From: Sinorhizobium chiapasense
Lineage (GTDB): Bacteria; Pseudomonadota; Alphaproteobacteria; Rhizobiales; Rhizobiaceae
Reading direction: 5' to 3'
DNA length: 64,000 nt
Assembly: GCF_036488675.1 (NCBI RefSeq)
Contig: NZ_CP133148.1
Span: forward strand, 2,666,001 to 2,730,000
Shown: positions 1 through 10,821 of the stretch, piece by piece
How positions within the stretch are numbered: the first letter of the stretch is position 1
How the letters are laid out: each line of letters begins with the position of its first letter
Position numbers and translations under genes: made by a program
The notes under the pieces: generated by a model
The model's database searches: none
Told to the model about the DNA's origin: nothing
The model's input: the letters and a program-made list of their open reading frames with translations, nothing else

Positions 1-344
1 GGAACGTCCAGCCATTCTCCGCCTCCTATTGGGGTGGGCGCCCGACACAGGATTCCCGCTACTCTACCTCCTACCTCTCGAGCGCGGAATGGAACGACAC
101 GCGCTTCAAGCGCGAGGATTTCGACAAGCTCTTGTTGCAGGCACGCTCCGAACTTGACGAGGCAAAACGCAAGGAACTCTATCGTACGATGGCGGTTATG
201 GTGCGCGACGAAGGCGGCCTGATCCTGCCCGTCTTCAACGACTACGTGAACGCCGCCTCCGCCTCGCTGAAGGGCTTTGTGCACGACATCGGCAACGACC
301 TTTCGAACGGCTATGTGGGAAGCCGCGTCTGGTTCGACAGCTAA
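1..344 (+). CDS. ABC transporter substrate-binding protein, family 5 (C-terminal fragment)
   Basis: The reading frame is open from the left edge of the window and ends at the TAA at 342-344, leaving about 113 C-terminal residues. The text resembles the C-terminal lobe of periplasmic oligopeptide/dipeptide binding proteins (SBP_bac_5): a run with WNDTRFKREDFDKLL, a helix ELDEAKRKELYRTM, then EGGLILPVFNDYV, where family members describe sugar/peptide pocket-edge strands. Such proteins deliver peptides, opines or similar compounds to a DppBCDF-like permease. Partner genes, if present, lie outside the window to the left. The CocE hydrolase gene follows in the same orientation, so the two may be co-transcribed. 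The exact substrate cannot be told from the fragment. Confidence 0.8.
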   Translation, partial: NVQPFSASYWGGRPTQDSRYSTSYLSSAEWNDTRFKREDFDKLLLQARSELDEAKRKELYRTMAVMVRDEGGLILPVFNDYVNAASASLKGFVHDIGNDLSNGYVGSRVWFDS

Positions 345-397
345 AGCGGAACAGGGAAAAGTGCGGGCGGTTTTCCGCCCGCATCCCGCGCTCTAAT
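345..397. repeat. Intergenic hairpin repeat (CGG-TTTT-CCG core)
   Basis: Directly after the binding-protein stop codon lies a GC-rich inverted repeat centred on GGGCGGTTTTCCGCCC and ending in CATCCCGCGCTCTAA. A related sequence occurs near 57200-57227, so this is a dispersed intergenic element rather than only a local terminator. It may still end transcription of the upstream gene. Confidence 0.55.
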
Positions 398-426
398 AGT
401 CAGGCATGGATCGGGAGGTAGGCAAT

Positions 427-2424
427 ATGGCCGATCGCAACTTTTCCGTCATCGAGAACGAATGGATCACGCTCACGGACGGGACGCGGCTTGCCGCGCG
501 CGTCTGGATGCCCGAGGGCACCGAGCAGAATCCGGTGCCGGCCGTACTCGAATATCTACCCTATCGCAAGCGCGACGGCACGTGCGCTCGCGACGAATCC
601 ACCTACCCGGTCTTCGCAGCCGCCGGCATTGCCGGCGTGCGCGTCGACATCCGCGGCTCGGGCGAATCCGACGGCGTGATCGACGGCGAATATACGCCGC
701 GCGAGCTTTCCGACGGCTGCGAGATCATCGAATGGATCGCGTCGCAGCCCTGGTCCAACGGCAAGGTCGGCATGATGGGCATCTCCTGGGGCGGTTTCAA
801 CTGCCTGCAGGTCGCGGCCCTGAAGCCGCCGGCGCTGAAAGCCGTCATCTCGATCGCCTCGACCGTCGACCGTTACAACGACGACATCCACTACAAGAAC
901 GGCTGCCACCTCTCGGCGCAGCTCTCCTGGGCGGCGACCATGCTCGCCTATCAGTCGCGCTCACCAGATCCCGAACTTGTCGGCGAGCGCTGGAAGGAAA
1001 TGTGGCTTGAGCGGCTCGAAAACGAACCCTTCTTCCTGGAGGAATGGCTCGAGCACCAGCGCCGCGACGATTTCTGGCGCCACGGATCGATTTGCGAGGA
1101 CTTCGAGGGCTTTCCGATTCCCGCGCTGGTGATCGCGGGGTGGGCCGACGGCTATCGCAACACCCCGATCAAGGCTGTCGAGGGACTCGGTGGCAAGGCC
1201 AAGGCTTTGATCGGGCCCTGGGTGCACAAATATCCGCATTTCGCCTGGCCGAAGCCGCGCGCGGATTTCCACAGCGAGGCGATCCGCTGGTGGAACCGCT
1301 GGCTCAGGGACGAGAAAAACGACGCGGAACAGCTGCCGCAGATGCGCGCCTATATCCTCGACGGGCCGAGACCTGCGCTCAGGCGAAACGAAGACCCGGG
1401 GCGATGGATCGCCAAGGACGTTTGGACGGCGCCGGAAATGTGCGAGTTTGCCATCGCCGGCGACGGCAGCCTGACCGCGGGAGCCTCGGCGGCGAAGGGT
1501 GTCGGCGACATTTATCTCCGCTCGCCGCTCGATACCGGCACGGCCGCCGGCGAATATTTCACGCTGAAGCCGGACGCCGAAATGGCGGGCGATCAGCGCA
1601 TCGACGACGCCGGATCGCTCACCTTCGAAACACACCCGCTGCTTGAAGCGCAGGATTATCTCGGACAGCCGGTCCTCCGTCTCGGCGTGTCCTGCAGCGC
1701 CGAAACCGCGAACCTCGTTGCGCGCCTCGTCGACGTTCATCCCGACGGCACCGCAACGCGCGTCGCCTTCGGCGTGCTCAATCTCGCCCACCGGAACGGC
1801 AATGCAACGCCGCAGCCGATGGAGAAGAACCGCAGGACGCGCGTCACGCTGACGCTCGACGCCTGTGGTTATCGCTTCCGCGCCGGCCACCGCATCCGCC
1901 TGTCATTGTCGACATCCTACTGGCCAATGATCCTGCCACCGCCAACCGATCCCGGCCTGACGATCGACACGGCCAGCTTGTCGCTGTCGCTGCCACTCCT
2001 CGGTAATCATCGCGAAATCGTCGTGCCGAAACCGGCGAATCCCGATCCCTTGCCGCATTACATCGAGCACTCGCCGGGAGAGACGCGCCGCACCGTCGAG
2101 CGCGACATGACGAAAGGCGTGACGCACTACCGGATCTACGAGGACACGGGTCTTCATGAGCACCCTGATACCGGCAACGCGACACGCGATATCCGCGACG
2201 AAACCTGGTCCATTGCACCTGACGATCCGCATTCCATGACGGGCCTTTCTACATGGACCTGCGTTGCGCAGCGCGGCGATCAGGTCGTCAAGACAGTCTC
2301 GACCTCACACCTGGCCTGCACGGAGGCGGAGTGGATCACCTCGGCAAAACTCGAGGCTTTCGAGGGCGAGCGGAAGATCTTCGAGAAGGCCTTCGAGAAG
2401 CGGTTCAGGCGGGATTTCATGTGA
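427..2424 (+). CDS. CocE/NonD family serine hydrolase (X-Pro dipeptidyl-peptidase/acylase type)
   Basis: A protein of 665 residues in the CocE/NonD family, whose members hydrolyse esters, beta-lactams or N-acyl amides. The alpha/beta-hydrolase core carries the nucleophile elbow GISWGG with Ser near residue 120. Candidate triad partners are Asp near 241 (GWADGY) and His near 267 (WVHKYPH). The C-terminal part matches the jelly-roll X-Pro peptidase-like domain typical of the family, and the length is usual. An upstream in-frame ATG exists at 406, but GGGAGG at 413-418 places the ribosome on the ATG at 427. No signal peptide is apparent, so it is probably cytoplasmic. Following a peptide-type ABC binding protein, it may process an imported acylated peptide or amide. 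The substrate is unknown. Confidence 0.85.
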   Translation: MADRNFSVIENEWITLTDGTRLAARVWMPEGTEQNPVPAVLEYLPYRKRDGTCARDESTYPVFAAAGIAGVRVDIRGSGESDGVIDGEYTPRELSDGCEIIEWIASQPWSNGKVGMMGISWGGFNCLQVAALKPPALKAVISIASTVDRYNDDIHYKNGCHLSAQLSWAATMLAYQSRSPDPELVGERWKEMWLERLENEPFFLEEWLEHQRRDDFWRHGSICEDFEGFPIPALVIAGWADGYRNTPIKAVEGLGGKAKALIGPWVHKYPHFAWPKPRADFHSEAIRWWNRWLRDEKNDAEQLPQMRAYILDGPRPALRRNEDPGRWIAKDVWTAPEMCEFAIAGDGSLTAGASAAKGVGDIYLRSPLDTGTAAGEYFTLKPDAEMAGDQRIDDAGSLTFETHPLLEAQDYLGQPVLRLGVSCSAETANLVARLVDVHPDGTATRVAFGVLNLAHRNGNATPQPMEKNRRTRVTLTLDACGYRFRAGHRIRLSLSTSYWPMILPPPTDPGLTIDTASLSLSLPLLGNHREIVVPKPANPDPLPHYIEHSPGETRRTVERDMTKGVTHYRIYEDTGLHEHPDTGNATRDIRDETWSIAPDDPHSMTGLSTWTCVAQRGDQVVKTVSTSHLACTEAEWITSAKLEAFEGERKIFEKAFEKRFRRDFM

Positions 2425-2439
2425 ATAGGGGAGCGGACC

Positions 2440-2690
2440 CCCCTCATCCGGCCTGCCGGCCACCTTCTCCCCGCAAGCGGGGAGAAGGGACTCGCGGAGC
2501 CCGCTCGGTCCCCCTCCCGAAGACAAAGCCGCGCGACTTTTCAGGCGCGCAAAGGACGCTGTAGCACGTTGAAAGGAAACATGCGGTGGCAGATGGAGCG
2601 AACCAGCGTCGATGGCGAAACTGATGATGCGTCAACTGCGACGGCGTCCCCTCTCCCCGTCTTCGCGGGGAGAGGGCTAGGGTGAGGGGC
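2440..2690. repeat. Mosaic of rhizobial intergenic palindromes (CTTCTCCCC/CTCTCCCC type)
   Basis: Two arms of a widespread palindromic family are present. One at 2440-2490 starts CCCTCATCCGG and has the hairpin CTTCTCCCCGCAAGCGGGGAGAAG. The other at 2647-2690 has CTCTCCCCG...CGGGGAGAGG and ends GGTGAGGGGC. Between them sits a truncated RIME1-like element. Similar units occur at 6438-6592, 19256-19370 and 34644-34700. No coding sequence is supported in this stretch. Confidence 0.7.
2528..2587. repeat. Truncated RIME1-like element
   Basis: The left palindrome (GCGCG...CGCGC), the spacer AAAGGACGCTGTAGCAC and the extreme right end AAGGAAACATGC match the five full elements in this window. About 40 bp holding the left arm and loop of the second palindrome are missing. 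It is an internally deleted relic nested inside the palindrome mosaic. Confidence 0.7.
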
Positions 2691-2702
2691 GATTCACCCA
2701 GC

Positions 2703-3107
2703 TCAGTTGCTCCCGCGACTTAACCCTCTCAGCGCGTCCACCGCCCGCTCGGCGTCCGCCGCCGGCACGAAGATATGGTCGTGGTAATAGGCCGCGACGA
2801 TATTGGCGCTGATCCCGGCCCGGGTTAGCGCCCCCGACACCGCCGCCGTCAAGCCCACGGCCTCAAGCGCCGAGTGCACGCCGAGGGTAATGAGTCGCAG
2901 AACCGGGCCATAGGAAAGCCCGGCCGTATCCGCCCGCGATCGTTCGAGAATGAGCGTCAGGCCTTCCGCTTCGCGGAACGTGCCGATCGGCTCCAGCGCA
3001 AGCCAAGGCGCGGCATCGCCTTGAACCGTGCAATAGACATATTCGCCTTCCTGCAGGATCGGCGTCATCTCCGCCAACAGTCGGGCAAGGTCGGTCTCTC
3101 CGCTCAT
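2703..3107 (-). CDS. ACT domain-containing protein (COG3602-like)
   Basis: A 134-residue protein matching stand-alone ACT-domain proteins that are probably small-molecule (amino acid) sensors. It has two beta-alpha-beta-beta halves. The second half contains SALEAVGLTAAVSGALTRAG followed by ISANIVAAYYHDHIFVP, a pattern typical of this subgroup. No catalytic domain is attached. It lies 10 bp downstream of the alpha/beta-hydrolase gene on the same strand, so the two are probably co-transcribed. The regulated partner is unknown. Confidence 0.8.
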   Translation of the reverse strand: MSGETDLARLLAEMTPILQEGEYVYCTVQGDAAPWLALEPIGTFREAEGLTLILERSRADTAGLSYGPVLRLITLGVHSALEAVGLTAAVSGALTRAGISANIVAAYYHDHIFVPAADAERAVDALRGLSRGSN

Positions 3108-3117
3108 GGCCCGCCCC

Positions 3118-4041
3118 TCACCTTGTCCCGACCAACCGCGCCACGCCGTGGACGAGGTGCAGAAAGCCTTCTTCTGCGCCGGGGCTCATGTGCCGGGCCC
3201 GAAGCCAGGCGTGGATCATCTGCGGTTCTTCACGATAGGTGACATCAACGCCCGCCTGTGCGAGCCGCGCGGCATAGTTCCGCGCGTCGTCGCGCAAGGG
3301 ATCGAAATTCGCCGCGGTGATATAGGCCGGCGGCAAGCGGGAAAGATCACTGGCCCTGAGCGGATGGGCGAAAGGATTGTCCACCGGCGCCTGCAGCACC
3401 TCCCGGTAATGAGCGACATCCGCCGTTGCAAGACCAGGCGCCTCCCCCATTTCGATATAGGAGCCGCTGACGAGATCGCCGCCGAGAGCCGGGTAGATCA
3501 GCGCTTGACCTATGATGCCGGAAAGCCCCTCGGCCTTCGCCTTCAGCACGATGCCCGCGGTGAGATTGCCACCTGCACTGTCGCCGGCGACGACCACCGG
3601 GCGACCTCTCGCGAGCAGGCTCTCCAACACCTCATAGCAGTCATCGAACGCGGCCGGCCAGACATGTTCGGGCGCAAGCCGGTAATTGACCGCGACGAGT
3701 TCCACCCGCGCGCCATGTGCAAGCTCCGCACAGATCGCATCATGACTCTCCAGCGAGCCGACGACGGAACCGCCTCCATGGATGTAGAGGATGCGGGCCT
3801 CGGTCGTAACGTCCGCTGGCCGATACAGCCTTACCGGGATGCGTCCACCGACTCGCTCGTCCTGCCGCGTCAGCCCCGCCGGAGACGGCGCATCGAATTC
3901 GGCGCAAAGCGCGTCGTACCACTGGCGCTGCTGCTCAATGGAGGCGCTGACCGCATCCGCCGGATAAAACGCCTCGCAGCGTTCGTGAAAGGCGAGTATC
4001 TCCGGCTCGGTCGGCATTGATCGCGATGTTTTCGAAGCCAT
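3118..4041 (-). CDS. Alpha/beta hydrolase fold-3 (hormone-sensitive-lipase family)
   Basis: A 307-residue HSL/bacterial-esterase family protein. The oxyanion-hole signature HGGG is in YIHGGGSVVGS and the nucleophile motif in GDSAGGNLT. A late Asp (NFDPLRDDA) and His (MIHAW) complete the expected catalytic triad. The frame is open further upstream, but the ATG at 4041 is preceded by GGGAGAG, and the upstream extension has no family similarity and runs into the divergent LysR gene. It is expected to be a cytoplasmic carboxylesterase on short acyl esters. It is transcribed divergently from the LysR gene at 4166, which may regulate it, with the ACT gene downstream. Confidence 0.85.
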   Translation of the reverse strand: MASKTSRSMPTEPEILAFHERCEAFYPADAVSASIEQQRQWYDALCAEFDAPSPAGLTRQDERVGGRIPVRLYRPADVTTEARILYIHGGGSVVGSLESHDAICAELAHGARVELVAVNYRLAPEHVWPAAFDDCYEVLESLLARGRPVVVAGDSAGGNLTAGIVLKAKAEGLSGIIGQALIYPALGGDLVSGSYIEMGEAPGLATADVAHYREVLQAPVDNPFAHPLRASDLSRLPPAYITAANFDPLRDDARNYAARLAQAGVDVTYREEPQMIHAWLRARHMSPGAEEGFLHLVHGVARLVGTR

Positions 4042-4165
4042 CCTGCTCTCCCTCGAAAAGACCTTACCATCGGCGTCTTTCTGCGCACGACAAAATGCGG
4101 CAGCGCAGGACGCAGCCGCGTTGCCTCGCTTGCCATCGGGTCCCTGCCCGGTGTTAAGTCCGTGC

Positions 4166-5074
4166 ATGGCATTCACACTCCGGCAATTGCAATATTTCAT
4201 CGCCGTCGCCGAACAGGGCTCGGTCACCCGCGCCGCGCAGAACCTTTCGATTTCGCAGTCCTCGATCACGGAAGCGATCAAGGAACTTGAAACCGACCTA
4301 GGAGTGGAACTCTTCGACCGTCACCCGCGCGGCCTGTCGATCACCCACAACGGCCACCAGTTCCTGCGCCACGCGACGAAGATCCTGGCTGACGTCTCCG
4401 ATGCACGGCGCAGCTTTTCCGACAGCCGCGAGGAACTTGGAGGCAAGCTCAATCTCGGCGTTACCTCCCTTGTCGCGGGCTATGTGCTCTCCGACCTGCT
4501 CGCTCGCTACCGCCGCGCCTGCCCCGGCGTCGAAGTGAGCGCGATCGAGGACAATGGCTCCTATCTTGAGCATCTCCTGATCGGCGGCGAGCTCGACGTC
4601 GCCGTCATGGTCATCTCGAACCTGCGCGACCGTATGGCGCTGCAGGCGGAAATCCTCGAGACCTCCCCTTACCGTGTCTGGCTTCCGATCGGCCATCCGC
4701 TCGTCAGCGCCGACATCATCTCGGTCGACGACATCGCCAAGGAGCCGCTGATCATGCTCACCGTGGACGAAATCGAGGAGAACACCGGCAAGCTCCTGAC
4801 GGCGCTTGGCGCCCGCCCGCACGTCGCCTTCCGCACCCGCTCGGTCGAGGCGGTCCGAAGCCTGGTCGCAACCGGCGCCGGTATTGCCCTCTTGCCCGAT
4901 CTCGTCTACCGCCCCTGGTCGCTCGAAGGCGACCGGATCGAAAGCCGCGACGTCTCCGGCGCATTGCCGGTGGTGCAGGTCGGCATGGTCTGGCGGAAAG
5001 GCTCCAGCCTGCCGCAATCGGCCCGCGATTTTGTCGGCATCGCCGAAGCCCTTCGCAGCGCCCGTCCCCGCTAA
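4166..5074 (+). CDS. LysR-family transcriptional regulator
   Basis: A 302-residue LysR-type regulator. An N-terminal winged helix-turn-helix (FTLRQLQYFIAVAEQGSVTRAAQNLSISQSS, residues about 3-33) is followed by the linker helix and a periplasmic-binding-protein-like effector domain. The start at 4166 puts the helix-turn-helix at the usual position from the N-terminus. A longer in-frame start at 4121 adds an unconserved extension. It lies between a divergent esterase gene and, downstream on the same strand, the putrescine operon starting at 5251, so either could be its target. No convincing T-N11-A site was found in the 124 bp divergent gap. Confidence 0.85.
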   Translation: MAFTLRQLQYFIAVAEQGSVTRAAQNLSISQSSITEAIKELETDLGVELFDRHPRGLSITHNGHQFLRHATKILADVSDARRSFSDSREELGGKLNLGVTSLVAGYVLSDLLARYRRACPGVEVSAIEDNGSYLEHLLIGGELDVAVMVISNLRDRMALQAEILETSPYRVWLPIGHPLVSADIISVDDIAKEPLIMLTVDEIEENTGKLLTALGARPHVAFRTRSVEAVRSLVATGAGIALLPDLVYRPWSLEGDRIESRDVSGALPVVQVGMVWRKGSSLPQSARDFVGIAEALRSARPR

Positions 5075-5250
5075 GCGTGTGTTTGACTGGAGAGGTGCAC
5101 ACAGAACGCGCACCCTCGCATCAGCCCTCGATATCGGAAAAAGCGATAGCGACATTCTGATTAATGAATTTGCGAATACGGAGAAATCAAGGCACGCTTC
5201 GATCCGGGAACAAAGCTGCAGAAACGCGGCATAAACTGGGGAGACTTCCG

Positions 5251-6411
<1,161 letters not shown>

Positions 6412-6437
6412 GCCGCCGCTTCCGCATCGCAAGCATT

Positions 6438-6592
6438 TGCCCCTCACCCTGACCCTCTCCCCGCTTGCGGGGAGAGGGAACGCCTCCTGCAAGGCTGCCG
6501 CATGAACTTTAGGCGCGGCGCCAACCGCGGGGTCCCTTCTCCCCGCCAACGGGGAGAAGGTGCCGGAAGGGCGGATGAGGGGCTTAAACCCG
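6438..6592. repeat. Rhizobial intergenic palindromes inside the putrescine operon
   Basis: Between ydcS and ydcT lie two hairpins: CTCTCCCCGC...GCGGGGAGAG at about 6453-6477, preceded by CCCTCACCCTGA, and CTTCTCCCCG...CGGGGAGAAG at about 6537-6559, followed by GGCGGATGAGGGGC. They belong to the family seen at 2440, 19256 and 34644. Their place just after the binding-protein gene is where mRNA-stabilising hairpins often set a binding-protein excess, which is an inference here. Confidence 0.75.
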
Positions 6593-6602
6593 GAGCATCC
6601 CA

Positions 6603-7601
6603 ATGACCACCGCCGTCCTCTTCGACAACGTTTCCCGCTACTTCGGCGCCGTTCGCGCCGTCGATCGCGTGAACCTCGACATCGCCGAGGGCGAATTCTT
6701 CGCCATGCTCGGACCCTCGGGCTCCGGCAAGACCACGTGCCTCAGATTGATGGCCGGCTTCGAGCAGCCGACGGGCGGCCATATCGAAATCTTCGGTGAG
6801 ACGGCCGAAGGTGTCCCGCCCTACCGGCGCAGCGTCAACACTGTCTTCCAGGACTATGCCCTCTTTCCGCATCTCTCCATCCTCGACAATGTCGCCTATG
6901 GCCTGATGGTCAAAGGTGCCGGGCGCGAGGAACGGCGCAAGGCGGCCGAGGATGCTCTCGCCATGGTCAAGCTGCCGGGCTATGGCACACGCCGACCCGG
7001 CCAGCTCTCCGGCGGTCAGCGCCAGCGTGTGGCGCTCGCCCGCGCGCTCGTCAACAAGCCCAAGGTGCTGCTCCTCGACGAGCCGCTCGGAGCGCTCGAT
7101 CTCAAGCTCCGCGAACAGATGCAGGAAGAACTGAAGAGCCTGCAGAAATCGCTCGGCATCACATTCGTCTTCGTCACGCACGATCAGGGCGAGGCGCTGT
7201 CGATGGCCGACCGCATTGCGGTCTTCAACGAGGGCCGGATCCAGCAGCTCGGCAGGCCGGAAGAGGTCTATAACCAGCCGAAGACCCGCTTCGTTGCCGA
7301 TTTCGTCGGCTCGTCCAACGTGCTCTCGACGAAGCTCTGCCAGAGGCTCGGGCTGAAAGCGCCCTTCGCCAGCCTGCGGCCGGAGGCGATTGCCATCGCG
7401 GCCCCGAGCAACGGCGCTCTGAGCCTCGCCGGCACCATCGCCGGCCAGAGCTTCCTAGGCGCCACAAACCGCGTCGTCGTCGACGTCGAAGGCGCGCGCA
7501 TCGCCGTGGCAAGCCCGGCCGCACACGTGGTCCCGGCCATCGGCAGCCCGGTCACGATCAGTTTCGCCGCGGGCGACCTTCACCCGATGGAGGACGCATG
7601 A
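6603..7601 (+). CDS. ydcT: Polyamine ABC transporter ATP-binding protein (YdcT/PotA-like)
   Basis: A 332-residue ATPase subunit with Walker A GPSGSGKTT (residues 37-45), signature LSGGQ (135-139), Walker B VLLLDE (155-160) and the switch His in VTHDQ (193). A C-terminal TOBE-like domain (LRPEAIAIAAP) is typical of the PotA/UgpC group. It powers putrescine uptake with the two permeases. Its last codons overlap the ydcU start in an ATGA arrangement (7598-7601), indicating translational coupling. Confidence 0.92.
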   Translation: MTTAVLFDNVSRYFGAVRAVDRVNLDIAEGEFFAMLGPSGSGKTTCLRLMAGFEQPTGGHIEIFGETAEGVPPYRRSVNTVFQDYALFPHLSILDNVAYGLMVKGAGREERRKAAEDALAMVKLPGYGTRRPGQLSGGQRQRVALARALVNKPKVLLLDEPLGALDLKLREQMQEELKSLQKSLGITFVFVTHDQGEALSMADRIAVFNEGRIQQLGRPEEVYNQPKTRFVADFVGSSNVLSTKLCQRLGLKAPFASLRPEAIAIAAPSNGALSLAGTIAGQSFLGATNRVVVDVEGARIAVASPAAHVVPAIGSPVTISFAAGDLHPMEDA

Positions 7602-8548
7602 CCGTCGTCGCCGAAAACATCATCCTTCCGGAACGCCGCGGCACCGCCGGTCGTCTCTCGGATTTCTTCTGGAGGCACCCGCATGTCCTTCTCGCGGTGC
7701 TGCTCGGGCCGCCACTCCTTTGGCTCGGGGTCGTCTATCTCGGCTCGCTCTTCGCGCTCCTGCTGCAGAGCTTCTTCTCGATCGACGATTTTTCCGGCCT
7801 CATCAATTACGACTTCACGCTCGCCACCTACCGGCAGCTTTTGAGCGAGGCCAATCTCGACATCATCATCCGCACCGTCACGATGGCTGCGGCGGTGACG
7901 CTTGTCTCCGCGCTCATCGCCTTTCCGATCGCCTATTACGCGGCCCGCTACGCTCGCGGAAAATGGAAAGTGCTGTTCTATCTCGGCGTCATGCTGCCGC
8001 TCTGGTCGAGCTATCTGGTCAAGATTTACGCGTGGAAGCTGATCCTTGCCAAGGAAGGCATTCTCACCTGGTTCTTCGAGAAGCTTAATCTCCTCTGGCT
8101 GCTCGATGCATGGCTGGCGCTTCCGGTCGTCGGCGGCAATTCGCTATCGGTCAGCTACACCGGCACCTTCATCGTCTTCGTCTATGTTTGGATGCCGTTC
8201 ATGATCCTGCCGATCCAGGCGGCGCTGGAGCGGGTACCGTCAAACCTGATCGAAGCGTCGTCGGACCTCGGCGGCACGCCGGCACAGACCTTCCGCTACG
8301 TGCTCTTTCCGCTGGCGCTGCCGGGCATCGTCGCCGGATCGATCTTCACCTTCTCGCTGACGCTCGGCGACTACATCATCCCGCAGATCGTCGGCTCGTC
8401 ACGGCTCTTCATCGGCCAGGCGGTCTATGCCCAGCAGGGCACCGCCGGCAACATTCCGCTCGCGGCCGCCTTCACAGTCGTGCCGATCGTCATCATGGGC
8501 CTCTATCTCTGGATGGCCAAACGCATGGGGGCCTTCGATGCGCTCTGA
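7598..8548 (+). CDS. ydcU: Polyamine ABC transporter permease 1 (YdcU/PotB-like)
   Basis: A 316-residue inner-membrane permease with about six hydrophobic segments. It has the EAA-type cytoplasmic loop [26 protein letters not shown] that docks the ATPase. It pairs with the next gene to form the transmembrane pore. The start ATG overlaps the ydcT stop codon, and its 3' end overlaps the ydcV start by 11 bp. Confidence 0.92.
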   Translation: MTVVAENIILPERRGTAGRLSDFFWRHPHVLLAVLLGPPLLWLGVVYLGSLFALLLQSFFSIDDFSGLINYDFTLATYRQLLSEANLDIIIRTVTMAAAVTLVSALIAFPIAYYAARYARGKWKVLFYLGVMLPLWSSYLVKIYAWKLILAKEGILTWFFEKLNLLWLLDAWLALPVVGGNSLSVSYTGTFIVFVYVWMPFMILPIQAALERVPSNLIEASSDLGGTPAQTFRYVLFPLALPGIVAGSIFTFSLTLGDYIIPQIVGSSRLFIGQAVYAQQGTAGNIPLAAAFTVVPIVIMGLYLWMAKRMGAFDAL

Positions 8549-9353
8549 GAAATCGAACCGCGCTCCCTTGGGCCTGAAGATCGCAGCGGCAGGCGGGCTC
8601 GCCTTCATGCATCTGCCGATCCTGCTGATCTTCCTCTACGCCTTCACGACGGAGGAGAAGAGCTATCAGTTTCCGCCACCCGGCCTGACCACACAGTGGC
8701 TCGGCGTAGCCTGGGACCGGCCGGACGTCTGGGCGGCGCTGGCGCTCTCGGTCAAGGTCGCCTCGATCGCGACAGCGACGGCGCTGGTGCTCGGCACGCT
8801 CTGCGCCGCCGCCGTCAGCCAGACCCGCTTCTTCGGCCGCGAGACGATCTCGCTGCTTGTCATCCTGCCGATCGCGCTGCCCGGCATCATCACCGGCATC
8901 GCGCTGCGCTCGGCCTTCTCGATGGCGGATATCCCGTTTTCTTTCTGGACCATCGTTCTCGGCCACGCGACCTTCTGCATCGTCGTCGTCTACAACAATG
9001 CCGTTGCCCGCTTCCGGCGGATCTCGGGGTCGTTGATCGAGGCCTCAATGGACCTCGGCGCCGACGGCTTCCAGACATTCCGCTACGTGATCCTGCCGAA
9101 TATCGGCACGGCGCTGCTCGCCGGCGGCATGCTCGCCTTCGCGCTTTCCTTCGACGAGGTGATCGTCACGACCTTCACCGCCGGGCAGCAATCGACCCTG
9201 CCGATCTGGATGCTGGAGGAACTGATCCGCCCGCGCCAGCGTCCGGTGACCAATGTCGTCGCGATGATCGTGGTGGTCGTCACCTTCCTGCCGATCCTCG
9301 GCGCCTACTACCTGACGCGCGACGGCGACCAGATCGCCAGCGCCGGCAAATGA
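8538..9353 (+). CDS. ydcV: Polyamine ABC transporter permease 2 (YdcV/PotC-like)
   Basis: A 271-residue PotC-type permease with about six membrane segments and an EAA loop [20 protein letters not shown]. The start at 8538 overlaps the ydcU end and gives the normal short cytoplasmic N-terminus before the first helix ([17 protein letters not shown]). An earlier in-frame start at 8427 would add an unconserved leader buried in ydcU. It is coupled to ydcU and followed after 25 bp by patD. Confidence 0.9.
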   Translation: MRSEKSNRAPLGLKIAAAGGLAFMHLPILLIFLYAFTTEEKSYQFPPPGLTTQWLGVAWDRPDVWAALALSVKVASIATATALVLGTLCAAAVSQTRFFGRETISLLVILPIALPGIITGIALRSAFSMADIPFSFWTIVLGHATFCIVVVYNNAVARFRRISGSLIEASMDLGADGFQTFRYVILPNIGTALLAGGMLAFALSFDEVIVTTFTAGQQSTLPIWMLEELIRPRQRPVTNVVAMIVVVVTFLPILGAYYLTRDGDQIASAGK

Positions 9354-9378
9354 CTTCGAACATAAAGGGAGAACAGAC

Positions 9379-10806
9379 ATGGACACCCAACTCTTGATCG
9401 GATCGCGCTTCGAGGCGGGAACCGAGGTCGAGGAGCACATCCTGAACCCGAGGACGGGCGCCAAGATCATCGATGTCGCGGAGGCTTCGCATGCGCAACT
9501 CGACGTCGCCGTCGACGCGGCCGAGCGCGCCTTCGTCGCCTGGTCGCAGACGACGCCCGCCGAACGTTCGAACTATCTTCTGAAGATCGCCGATGCGATC
9601 GAGAAAAACGCCGACGGCTTTGCCGCGCTGGAAGCGCTGAACTGCGGCAAGCCGATCAATGCTGTGAAAAACGACGAACTGCCGGCGATCATCGACTGCT
9701 GGCGCTTCTTCGCCGGTGCGGTGCGCAACCTGCACGCGCCGACGGCCGGCGAATATCTGCCGGGGCACACCTCGATGATCCGCCGCGACCCTATCGGCAT
9801 CGTCGGCTCGATCGCACCCTGGAACTACCCGCTGATGATGATGGCCTGGAAGCTGGCGCCGGCCATCGCCGGCGGCAACACGGTTGTCTTCAAGCCTTCC
9901 GAGCAAACGCCGCTGACGGCGCTGAAGCTCGCGCGGCTGCTCGCGGAGATCCTGCCCGAAGGTGTTGTCAACGTCGTTACCGGCCGCGGCGAAACGGTCG
10001 GCAACACGCTCATCAACCATCCGAAGATCGCGATGGTCTCGATCACCGGCGATATTGCGACCGGCAAGAAGGTGCTGGCGGCCGCCGCCAAGACGGTCAA
10101 GCGCACCCATCTCGAACTCGGCGGCAAGGCGCCAGTCATCGTCTATGACGACGCGGACCTCGAAGCTGTCGTGAACGGCATCCGTACCTTCGGCTACTAC
10201 AATGCCGGCCAGGATTGCACCGCCGCCTGCCGCATCTATGCCGAGGCCGGCATCTACGAGAGGCTCGTTGCCGATCTGACGTCCGCCGTCTCGACGATCC
10301 GCTACAACCTCGATGACGATACCGAAAACGAAATCGGCCCGCTGATCTCGAAACGGCAGCGCGACCGCGTCGCGAGCTTCGTCGAACGGGCGGCGGACCA
10401 GAAGCACATCGAGATCACCACCGGCGGCGCCGCGGGCAGCAAGGACGGCTTCTTCTTCAAGCCGACCGTCGTCGCCGGCGCCACGCAGGAAGACGAGATC
10501 GTCCGCCGCGAAGTATTCGGGCCGGTCGTTTCCGTCACGCGCTTCGCCGGCAGCGACGATGCCGTCGCCTGGGCGAACGACAGCGATTACGGCCTCGCCT
10601 CTTCCGTCTGGACGAAGGATATCAGCAAGGCGATGAAGGCGGCATCGCGCCTGCAATACGGCTGCACCTGGATCAACACGCATTTCATGCTGACCAACGA
10701 GATGCCGCACGGCGGCGTCAAACAGTCCGGCTACGGCAAGGACATGTCCGTCTATGCGCTCGAAGACTACACCGCCGTCCGCCACATCATGATCAATCAT
10801 GGCTAA
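9379..10806 (+). CDS. patD: Gamma-aminobutyraldehyde dehydrogenase
   Basis: A 475-residue NAD-dependent aldehyde dehydrogenase very similar to E. coli PatD/YdcW ([48 protein letters not shown]). The catalytic Cys is residue 280 and the general-base Glu is residue 246 (LELGGKAP). It oxidises 4-aminobutyraldehyde/1-pyrroline, made from putrescine by a transaminase, to GABA in the cytoplasm. AAAGGGAGA precedes the start. Its place behind ydcSTUV makes a complete import-and-oxidise unit except for the putrescine aminotransferase, which is not in the window. Confidence 0.93.
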   Translation: MDTQLLIGSRFEAGTEVEEHILNPRTGAKIIDVAEASHAQLDVAVDAAERAFVAWSQTTPAERSNYLLKIADAIEKNADGFAALEALNCGKPINAVKNDELPAIIDCWRFFAGAVRNLHAPTAGEYLPGHTSMIRRDPIGIVGSIAPWNYPLMMMAWKLAPAIAGGNTVVFKPSEQTPLTALKLARLLAEILPEGVVNVVTGRGETVGNTLINHPKIAMVSITGDIATGKKVLAAAAKTVKRTHLELGGKAPVIVYDDADLEAVVNGIRTFGYYNAGQDCTAACRIYAEAGIYERLVADLTSAVSTIRYNLDDDTENEIGPLISKRQRDRVASFVERAADQKHIEITTGGAAGSKDGFFFKPTVVAGATQEDEIVRREVFGPVVSVTRFAGSDDAVAWANDSDYGLASSVWTKDISKAMKAASRLQYGCTWINTHFMLTNEMPHGGVKQSGYGKDMSVYALEDYTAVRHIMINHG

Positions 10807-10821
10807 TGGGAGGAAACCGAT

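Noticed and set aside
2440..2690. Insertion sequence or CRISPR array in the repeat-rich gap
   Set aside because: There are no transposase remnants, terminal repeats with target duplication, or regular repeat-spacer pattern; the repeats are short palindromes.
5075..5250. LysR operator ahead of ydcS (ATTC-N8-GAAT at about 5154-5169)
   Set aside because: The arms are only 4 bp and the T-N11-A spacing does not fit symmetrically, so it was not listed as a site.
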